Source: Ignavibacteria bacterium (GTDB lineage: Bacteria > Bacteroidota > Ignavibacteria > Tepidaquicellales > Tepidaquicellaceae). Taken from it: a DNA stretch of 64,000 nucleotides. The notes beneath the pieces are model-generated. The model was not told the origin of the DNA. It saw only the letters and a program-made list of their open reading frames with translations, and made no database searches. Below, piece after piece: positions 9,060-17,191 of this stretch. Location of the stretch: NCBI GenBank assembly GCA_016719565.1, contig JADJYU010000003.1:186001-250000 (forward strand). Reading direction: 5' to 3'. The position numbers were made by a program, and so were the translations under genes. Position 1 is the stretch's first letter. Each line of letters begins with the position of its first letter.

Positions 9060-12000
9060 TTAGAATGTTTGTATTCTCTCTGTTGGTGTAAATATGGCTA
9101 CCTTAAGCGTTTTGCTGCCCAGTGAACCGCCGTCCACAAAGACTATATACATACCGCTTGCTACCGGGATCTGATCCGAGTTCTGCAGATCCCATTGCTC
9201 CAGTGAATTATTCGGATCACTGTTGTTTCTGGTTAATTTTCTCACCAGCACTCCGCTCAATGTGTATATGTATATATCACACGTCGACGGAAGATTGCTG
9301 AAATATATGAACCTGTCAAACGGATCCGTCTCTAATGACTGACCGCCGTAATACGGGTTCGGGAATACCTTTATATTATTCATCTGATTCTTGGCAAGTT
9401 CTGTATTGCCTGTCTGGGTACCTTCCACTTTCCATGAATACTTGATCGGAACGCCCGGTACAAAGCTTGGACGCGTGATCCTGTATGGATATACTGTCAG
9501 CTTATCACCCGTGGTCCACATGCTGCCTGCGGTTGCAAGTCTCGGAAGCCATGCATACATCACATCCATTGCAGTAAATCCGAATGTCGGATTTGCTGAG
9601 CCCGGATTGATCGGCTGTCCGCCGCGGCTTACATAGTTAGCATTCGGCGTCTCGCTGTAACTCGATGTCAGGACATATGTGAACTGATACCTGCCTAAGC
9701 CGGTCTCGTCAGGATTCCATGATCCGTCTGCATCAGAATCTACAAATGCTATGTTCAGTCTTCTCGGTGCGCCGCCTGTTGAATCAAGCTCGTCTGCCGA
9801 ATATACGCTGAATGGCACATCTACCATATCCCTGTAAGGAATTACTGACAAATTTGTATCTGTCTGAAGTGCGTTTACAGCAGGAGCATATCTGTATGCC
9901 TTTGATGTCTCCCCGAATACAAACTGTACCTTTCTTAAAGGACCGCCCGTCATTAATGTGTTCGCGCCTGTACCTTCATTGAACTGTACTCCGTTTGCTG
10001 TGATCCTTGATCTGAAGTTGTTAAATCTTCCCTGTGTCGGGAAACTCATACCAAGTGATCTGCTGTCAAACTGTCTGTTCGTTATTACTTTTGCTGTTGT
10101 TATCGCTAATGTGTCAGGACCTCTGAAAAAGATATTACCAGCCGGTTCGTATGTCCAGCCGCGCAGTCTTGTATAGGTCGGAATGTTATTATTCACACGC
10201 TGATTGTCATCAGGATCTCTTACTATTCCTGAATCTCTTATCGTCTGATGAACAAGCAGGAATCCGTTTACTGTCTTGGCTGTATCCTGTGTTCCCGTAA
10301 AGTCCAGCTGATCTGTAAGAACTCTCTCTGTTGATCCGCCGATCGTTCTGTCTAATGACCACGTCGGATTTGCTGCCGTGCCGCCGTAGGTCGATGTATA
10401 TTCTGCTGTTATCAGATTTAACGGCTCCACTACCAGCGGCATCACGCCGAGATCTCTCTGATTTGTATATATCGTATCGCCTAATCCGTAATTTACCTGG
10501 GTGCCTGAGGTCAGTGCCTGCGGCGTTACCGTCAGTACGCATGAAGTTATAGGTGATTCGTTTACTTTCGGTGCTGAGAATGGACCGCCCAGTGCATCGT
10601 AGAAATATGACGTTACTGCAAAGGTGTAAGGCGTTCCCGATACGAGGAATAAATTATTTATATTATCCTTATCTATTACTATATATCTCGATATTCCGTT
10701 ATCAGTGCCTTTCTGAACTACGTAATACACATAGGTTCCGAACTGCTCCTGGAATATACTGTCCTGTATATCCTGTATTCCGTCATCAATATCAAATGTC
10801 ATTATAAGTTTTCTGTCCGCTTCATTCGATCCGTTTGTTCCTGTTCTGATTGCATATACATTATATCCCTGGAATTTATATTCTCCCCCGGAGAGTTTAT
10901 TCGGGATCTTTATTCTTTCGGTCTTATCATCCCATGAAAGATATATCTTTCCGTTACCGGGCGCATATGGAAGTACTGTCGGACATGGAGCTGCATCCGG
11001 TACCTGGAAATTGTTGTCAAATATTCTCTGGGCAAGAGCGTCTGCCTGTCTTAATGCTCTTACGCTTTCAAGATTTGAACTTCCGCGGGCGATCACCTGA
11101 CCTACAATGATCGACTGTGTATCACCGGGCTGGACTACCAGCGGACCTGAACACTGCATAAATCTTCTGTCACCATTGTCAGATTCATTCCATCCCGTTT
11201 GCGATTCAGGTTTACCTGAGAATGCAAATGGAGTTACCTGATTTGTTAACGGATTAATCCATGGTGTTCCGTCTCTTCTCAATCCTCTTAAATTCCGGTA
11301 AGTTTCCGTGACATTTGAAGGATCTCCAACGCTAGGATTTCCGTTAGTGTACATATTAAAAGCTGTTACTCCTAATTCCTTAAAACCCGGTTTAATAACA
11401 AGGTTAGTACTGCCCGGAGGACTGTAATAACTTACTGTATCATCTGCTGTACCCGGCACGATAGGACCTCTGAAGTAATCAAATCCTACTGCAGGAGGAG
11501 CTGCGCCGTAATCTCCGTCATTATTTGTGAAGTTATATGTAATACCAAGATTAAGTACTGTATCTACTGAAACTGCGTCATCGCCGCCTACGCCGACATC
11601 ATCATCAGTCCATAATGCAATATAGCACTGATTCCACGGCTGATTGCTTCTGTTAATTATTCTGAATTCCGAAAAAGACATACTGCTGAGCGGTCCGTTA
11701 ACTGCATATGACCAGTTGGTCTGAAGTATGACCGCTTTTAATGGCGCTGTACTTCCGGCATTATTCGCATGCGCTTCGGGATAACCGTCAGTGTATGAAT
11801 AAAATTGTGTCTGTGATCCGAGCAGAAGAGGATTGCCTAAACTGTCGAGATACGCTCCCTGCTGAGATGCTGTGGTTCTCCATGGTCCGTAATCGGATGT
11901 GTCTGTACTGGAGATGTTGTATATTCTGTAATTATCATCATCCTTTCCCTGAGGGTTACCCTGATCGTCAATGTATCCGGGCAGATATTCATAATCATAT

Positions 12001-12329
12001 TCCGCTATACAAACTAAAGTGTCATTTCCTACTACAGCTCCGATCCAGATCCCCGATGCATACCTGGCGAATCTTGACTGACCTTTTGGCCATTCAAAAC
12101 CGGCATTACCTGTAGTGGGATTTCTGTTAAAGGAACCGTTTGTTCTGAACCAGGTGCTTATCTGATTTGCCTCCAGTTTCACTGAAGTCACGGCAGATAC
12201 CTGATTCGGCAATATCCTGTTGGGAGTATTGTTTTCCGTGTTACTTCTATACGGTTTGTCCTTTGGCTTAAAACCGTATGCAAACACAAGGACAATCGGT
12301 ATTAGAAATAAAAGTAATTTTTTGAGCAT
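9060..12329 (-). CDS. Large secreted protein with C-terminal T9SS-like sorting domain, copy A (intact)
   Basis: A 1089-residue exported protein of unrecognised enzymatic function. The N-terminus MLKKLLLFLIPIVLVFAYGF is a signal peptide. The middle contains a fibronectin-like segment (KIYLSWDDKTERI, around residue 490) and many Asp/Asn-rich loops. The C-terminus (IKVFPNPYYGG onward, with IYIYTLSGVLVRKL and ASGMYIVFVDGG) has the layout of a T9SS/FlgD-like sorting domain. The start is ATG 12329, because AAGGAGGATATAACA lies directly before it; an in-frame ATG at 12401 lacks an RBS. It is followed by a PorV-like gene, and such pairs with a TonB receptor recur in Ignavibacteria-type genomes. It is intact here, while copy B (13819-17089) is frameshifted. 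Confidence 0.8.
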   Translation of the reverse strand: MLKKLLLFLIPIVLVFAYGFKPKDKPYRSNTENNTPNRILPNQVSAVTSVKLEANQISTWFRTNGSFNRNPTTGNAGFEWPKGQSRFARYASGIWIGAVVGNDTLVCIAEYDYEYLPGYIDDQGNPQGKDDDNYRIYNISSTDTSDYGPWRTTASQQGAYLDSLGNPLLLGSQTQFYSYTDGYPEAHANNAGSTAPLKAVILQTNWSYAVNGPLSSMSFSEFRIINRSNQPWNQCYIALWTDDDVGVGGDDAVSVDTVLNLGITYNFTNNDGDYGAAPPAVGFDYFRGPIVPGTADDTVSYYSPPGSTNLVIKPGFKELGVTAFNMYTNGNPSVGDPSNVTETYRNLRGLRRDGTPWINPLTNQVTPFAFSGKPESQTGWNESDNGDRRFMQCSGPLVVQPGDTQSIIVGQVIARGSSNLESVRALRQADALAQRIFDNNFQVPDAAPCPTVLPYAPGNGKIYLSWDDKTERIKIPNKLSGGEYKFQGYNVYAIRTGTNGSNEADRKLIMTFDIDDGIQDIQDSIFQEQFGTYVYYVVQKGTDNGISRYIVIDKDNINNLFLVSGTPYTFAVTSYFYDALGGPFSAPKVNESPITSCVLTVTPQALTSGTQVNYGLGDTIYTNQRDLGVMPLVVEPLNLITAEYTSTYGGTAANPTWSLDRTIGGSTERVLTDQLDFTGTQDTAKTVNGFLLVHQTIRDSGIVRDPDDNQRVNNNIPTYTRLRGWTYEPAGNIFFRGPDTLAITTAKVITNRQFDSRSLGMSFPTQGRFNNFRSRITANGVQFNEGTGANTLMTGGPLRKVQFVFGETSKAYRYAPAVNALQTDTNLSVIPYRDMVDVPFSVYSADELDSTGGAPRRLNIAFVDSDADGSWNPDETGLGRYQFTYVLTSSYSETPNANYVSRGGQPINPGSANPTFGFTAMDVMYAWLPRLATAGSMWTTGDKLTVYPYRITRPSFVPGVPIKYSWKVEGTQTGNTELAKNQMNNIKVFPNPYYGGQSLETDPFDRFIYFSNLPSTCDIYIYTLSGVLVRKLTRNNSDPNNSLEQWDLQNSDQIPVASGMYIVFVDGGSLGSKTLKVAIFTPTERIQTF

Positions 12330-12602
12330 TGTTATATCCTCCTTCTTTTCAAAATATTTTATGTGTGAATAAATGTATTTTTTGCTTTTCTTCTTCCGCA
12401 CACTTTTCTAAATATCAAATTATAAAGAACTGATTTCAGAAGGTAATGTATGATCTGTTTTTGAGCAATATTTTATTACTATTTATAAATTTATAATTCA
12501 TGAGGGTTTACTTCTTTCTGTTTATAAACTATAAGGGTCTGCAAATAACGAGGGTTTATAAAAAAATAAATGGAAACTATGAGAGTTTACATACAATTAA
12601 AA
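12330..12602. other. Intergenic region with repeated GAGGGTTTA-type words
   Basis: This lies between the start of the copy A large protein and the terminator of copy B. It holds the RBS and leader of the copy A gene. It also has four related words (TGAGGGTTTA, TAAGGGTCTG, CGAGGGTTTA and TGAGAGTTTA at about 12501, 12532, 12549 and 12580) spaced 19-31 bases apart. No coding sequence is visible. The words resemble half-arms of the cluster's terminators and may be their decayed remnants. Confidence 0.4.
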
Positions 12603-12640
12603 TTTACCCAGTGTATCCTTTAAAGAATACACTGGATAAA
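12603..12640 (-). terminator. Rho-independent terminator after PorV-like copy B
   Basis: On the minus strand the arms TTTATCCAGTGTATT and GGATACACTGGGTAAA pair around a short loop and are followed by TTTTAATT. It is the homologue of the terminator at 7846-7885. Confidence 0.75.
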
Positions 12641-12698
12641 ATATTTATTTATAACTGATTTAGTGAGGGTTGAAATCTTTTAACTCTGTTTAAAAAAA

Positions 12699-13736
12699 TC
12701 AGAAACCTAAAAGAATAGTAAAGAACTGATTAGCGTCAAATTTATCAGTGACTCTGTATGCATAGTCAAACCCGATATTGAAACTTGAGCTGGCGTTATA
12801 GTTAAATCCTGCTCCAAAGCTCGGACCGGTGAATAACCTGTCATCCTGTGTATCGTTTGTGATCTGATAGCCGCCTCTTAGATATATCAGCTTATTGTAA
12901 TTATATTCCAATCCGAAATTGTAATCATCGGTTGCAAAGCTGTTATTCTGAAACGTGCCGTGAAGCATCAGATTGTTTGTCTTGTCAAGTCTGAAGTCAT
13001 AGCTGAGTCCGAGTGACAATGCAGTCGGAAGTTCAAAATCAGCAAGCTCTGTCATTCTCGGCTCTGACTGTGTCCCTGCCTGTGTTCCCGGCGGCTGGAA
13101 AAACTGCTCCAGATCCTGTCCCGAAAACTTCATGCTCGGTCCGAGATTCTTAAGAGCTACTCCAAATCTCAGTCCGCTTCCGGTCACATTATATGTCAGA
13201 CCAAAGTCAAACGCCATTCCGCTTGCTGTTTCATTTGTTATCTTGTTATAGATGATCTTCGCTGTAGCGCCGAAGGATATCCTGTCAGTCATCTCTCTTG
13301 CATAACTCAGACCGCTGATTAGAAAGGTCGGGGAATATGTCTCGCCCGTTCCTTCAGGATTGTTTACAGTTGTTATTTCTATGTCTCCGAAGCTTAATGC
13401 CTTTAGTGATATGGCAAATGTTCCGACATTAGGTAATTTATATGCGCCTGCAAAATAATTTACATCTATGTCTGCTATATATTGTTGGTTGGAAAACATT
13501 GCTTCTCCTGTCTTCCCTGTCATAGTCGCCAATCCCGACGGATTCCAGTGTATTGCGTCCAGTCCTGATACCGTTGCAAGGTTTGAACCGCCTAAGGCAG
13601 TACTCACCGAACCTACCGGTATTAATAACTCTGTCGCTGCCGACAAGCCGTACTTATTCTTAGGACCTGCAAAAACACCTGTTATACTCGAGAATAGCAG
13701 TATGATTACAAATATATTTAAGTATTTATTTCTCAT
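12699..13736 (-). CDS. PorV/PorQ-family outer-membrane beta-barrel protein, copy B (intact)
   Basis: A 345-residue outer-membrane protein with a signal peptide (cleavage after about residue 23, VFAGPKNKYG). A PorV/PorQ-type N-terminal segment follows: LLIPVGSVSTALGGSNLATVSGLDAIHWNPSGLA. It then runs into repeated beta-hairpins and ends in a terminal aromatic (TILLGF). PorV binds T9SS cargo sorting domains and shuttles them to the attachment complex; PorV-like homologues with dedicated cargo are common in this clade. It is directly downstream of a T9SS-type large protein, which fits a cargo/shuttle pair. RBS AAGGAG precedes ATG 13736. The other copy (7946-8974) is broken, so this is the only intact one here. 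Confidence 0.85.
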   Translation of the reverse strand: MRNKYLNIFVIILLFSSITGVFAGPKNKYGLSAATELLIPVGSVSTALGGSNLATVSGLDAIHWNPSGLATMTGKTGEAMFSNQQYIADIDVNYFAGAYKLPNVGTFAISLKALSFGDIEITTVNNPEGTGETYSPTFLISGLSYAREMTDRISFGATAKIIYNKITNETASGMAFDFGLTYNVTGSGLRFGVALKNLGPSMKFSGQDLEQFFQPPGTQAGTQSEPRMTELADFELPTALSLGLSYDFRLDKTNNLMLHGTFQNNSFATDDYNFGLEYNYNKLIYLRGGYQITNDTQDDRLFTGPSFGAGFNYNASSSFNIGFDYAYRVTDKFDANQFFTILLGF

Positions 13737-13773
13737 GTTAATTGCTCCTTATTTTAAAATATCTTTTTTATTT

Positions 13774-13807
13774 TAGCGCCTGTTCTGCTTTTGGCTTCAC
13801 AGGCGCT
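13774..13807 (-). other. Intercistronic hairpin between large protein B and PorV-like copy B
   Basis: AGCGCCTGT pairs with ACAGGCGCT around a 16-base loop, with no coding-strand T-tract. It is conserved with the hairpin at 9005-9055. Its location between two co-oriented genes suggests message processing or differential stability. Confidence 0.45.
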
Positions 13808-13818
13808 TTAAATTATTA

Positions 13819-16800
13819 TTAGAATGTTTGTATTCTCTCTGTTGGTGTAAATATGGCTACCTTAAGCGTTTTGCTGCCCAGTGAACCGCCGTCCACAAAG
13901 ACTATATACATACCGCTTGCTACCGGGATCTGATCCGAGTTCTGTAAATCCCATTGCTCCAGTGAATTATTCGGATCACTGTTGTTTCTTGATAACTTTC
14001 TCACCAGCACTCCGCTCAATGTGTATATGTATATATCACACGTCGACGGAAGATTGCTGAAATATATGAACCTGGCAAACGGATCCGTCTCTAATGACTG
14101 ACCGCCGTAATACGGGTTCGGGAATACCTTTATATTATTCATCTGATTCTTGGCAAGCTCTGTATTGCCTGTCTGGGTACCTTCCACTTTCCATGAATAT
14201 TTGATCGGAACGCCCGGTACAAAGCTTGGACGCGTGATCCTGTATGGATATACTGTCAGCTTATCACCCGCTGTCCACATGCTGCCTGCCGTTGCACGTC
14301 TCGGAAGCCATGCATACATCACATCCATTGCAGTAAATCCGAATGTCGGATTTGGTTGAGCCCCGATTGATCGGCTGTCCGCCGCGGCTTACATAGTTAG
14401 CATTCGGTGTCTCGCTGTAACTCGATGTCAGGACATATGTGAACTGATACCTGCCTAAGCCGGTCTCGTCAGGATTCCATGATCCGTCTGCATCAGAATC
14501 TACAAATGCTATGTTCAGTCTTCTCGGTGCGCCGCCTGTTGAATCAAGCTCGTCTGCCGAATATACGCTGAATGGCACATCTACCATATCCCTGTAAGGA
14601 ATTACTGACAAATTTGTATCTGTCTGAAGTACGTTTACAGCCGGAGCATATCTGTATGCCTTTGAGGTCTCACCGAATACAAACTGTACCTTTCTTAAAG
14701 GACCGCCCGTCATTAATGTGTTCGCGCCTGTACCTTCATTGAACTGTACTCCGTTTGCTGTGATCCTTGATCTGAAGTTGTTAAATCTTCCCTGTGTCGG
14801 GAAACTCATACCAAGTGATCTGCTGTCAAACTGTCTGTTCGTTATTACTTTTGCTGTTGTTATCGCTAATGTGTCAGGACCTCTGAAAAAGATATTACCA
14901 GCCGGTTCGTATGTCCAGCCGCGCAGTCTTGTATAGGTCGGAATGTTATTATTCACACGCTGATTGTCATCAGGATCTCTTACTATTCCTGAATCTCTTA
15001 TCGTCTGATGAACAAGCAGGAATCCGTTTACTGTCTTGGCTGTATCCTGTGTTCCCGTAAAGTCCAGCTGATCTGTAAGAACTCTCTCTGTTGATCCGCC
15101 GATCGTTCTGTCTAATGACCACGTCGGATTTGCTGCCGTGCCGCCGTAGGTAGACGTATATTCTGCTGTTATCAGATTTAACGGCTCCACTACTAATGGC
15201 ATCACGCCGAGATCTCTCTGATTTGTATATATCGTATCGCCTAATCCGTAATTTACCTGGGTGCCTGAGGTCAGTGCCTGCGGCGTTACCGTCAGTACGC
15301 ATGAAGTTATAGGCGATTCGTTTACTTTCGGTGCTGAGAATGGACCGCCCAGTGCATCGTAGAAATATGACGTTACTGCAAAGGTGTAAGGCGTTCCCGA
15401 TACGAGGAATAAATTATTTATATTATCCTTATCTATTACTATATATCTCGATATTCCGTTATCAGTGCCTTTCTGAACTACGTAATACACATAGGTTCCG
15501 AACTGCTCCTGGAATATACTGTCCTGTATATCCTGTATTCCGTCATCAATATCAAATGTCATTATAAGTTTTCTGTCCGCTTCATTCGATCCGTTTGTTC
15601 CTGTTCTGATTGCATATACATTATATCCCTGGAATTTATATTCTCCCCCGGAGAGTTTATTCGGGATCTTTATTCTTTCGGTCTTATCATCCCATGAAAG
15701 ATATATCTTTCCGTTACCGGGCGCATATGGAAGTACTGTCGGACATGGAGCTGCATCCGGTACCTGGAAATTGTTGTCAAATATTCTCTGGGCAAGAGCG
15801 TCTGCCTGTCTTAATGCTCTTACGCTTTCAAGATTTGAACTTCCGCGGGCGATCACCTGACCTACAATGATCGACTGTGTATCACCGGGCTGGACTACCA
15901 GCGGACCTGAACACTGCATAAATCTTCTGTCACCATTGTCAGATTCATTCCATCCCGTTTGCGATTCAGGTTTACCTGAGAATGCAAATGGAGTTACCTG
16001 ATTTGTTAACGGATTAATCCATGGTGTTCCGTCTCTTCTTAATCCTCTTAAATTCCGGTATGTTTCCGTGACATTTGAAGGATCGCCAATGCTTGGATTT
16101 CCGTTAGTGTACATATTAAAAGCTGTTACTCCTAATTCCTTAAAACCCGGTTTAATAACAAGGTTAGTACTGCCCGGAGGACTGTAATAACTTACTGTAT
16201 CATCTGCTGTACCCGGCACGATAGGACCTCTGAAGTAATCAAATCCTACTGCAGGAGGAGCTGCGCCGTAATCTCCGTCATTATTTGTGAAGTTATATGT
16301 AATACCAAGATTAAGTACTGTATCTACTGAAACTGCGTCATCGCCGCCTACGCCGACATCATCATCAGTCCATAATGCAATATAGCACTGATTCCACGGC
16401 TGATTGCTTCTGTTAATTATTCTGAATTCCGAAAAAGACATACTGCTGAGCGGTCCGTTAACTGCATAGGACCAGTTGGTCTGAAGTATGACCGCTTTTA
16501 AAGGAGCTGTACTTCCGGCTCTGTTGGCGTGAGCTTCGGGATAGCCGTCAGTGTATGAATAGAACTGTGTCTGTGATCCGAGCAGAAGAGGATTGCCTAA
16601 ACTGTCGAGATACGCTCCCTGCTGAGATGCTGTGGTTCTCCATGGTCCGTAATCGGATGTGTCTGTACTGGAGATGTTGTATATTCTGTAATTATCATCA
16701 TCCTTTCCCTGCGGGTTACCCTGATCGTCTATATAACCGGGTAAATATTCATAATCATACTCAGCTACACAAACTAAAGTATCATTTCCTACTATTGCTC

Positions 16801-17089
16801 CGATCCAGATCCCCGATGCATATCTGGCGAATCTTGACTGACCTTTTGGCCATTCAAAACCGGCATTACCTGTAGTGGGATTTCTGTTAAAGGAACCGTT
16901 TGTTCTGAACCAGGTACTGATCTGATTTGCCTCCAGTTTCACTGAAGTCACGGCAGATACCTGATTCGGCAATATCCTGCTGGGAGTATTGTTTTCCGTG
17001 TTACTTCTATCCGGTTTATCCTTTGGCTTAAAACCGTATGCAAACACAAGGACAATCGGTATTAGAAAAATTAATATTTTTTTAATCAT
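13819..17089 (-). pseudogene. Large secreted T9SS-type protein, copy B, frameshifted
   Basis: Homologous over its whole length with the intact 1089-residue copy A. It starts with the signal peptide MIKKILIFLIPIVLVFAYGF and ends with the same VFPNPYYGG...PTERIQTF sorting-like domain. The frame breaks near 14352-14365, where copy B reads TTTGGTTGAGCCCCGATT and copy A reads TTTGCTGAGCCCGGATT (a net gain of one base plus changes). This leaves two frames: 14264-17089 and 13819-14328. The break removes the C-terminal sorting domain from the main product, so if real, the protein could not use T9SS. Differences from copy A are patchy: clusters in the first 450 bases and near the 3' end, with long identical stretches between. 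Confidence 0.85.
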
Positions 17090-17191
17090 TGTAGTTTCTA
17101 TTTATATTTATAATAATTTGGTAAACAAAAAACATTAGTATCAATAATTACCGGTTAACATATTTCTATGTTAACCGGCAATAGTTTTTGT

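Noticed and set aside
9391..11110. Several plus-strand open frames opposite the large-protein gene, repeated in copy B
   Set aside because: They are antisense shadows of a strongly coding minus-strand gene and lack RBS and family features.
7846..17089. Composite transposon explaining the cassette duplication
   Set aside because: No transposase, inverted ends or target duplications were seen at the unit borders; simple tandem duplication suffices.
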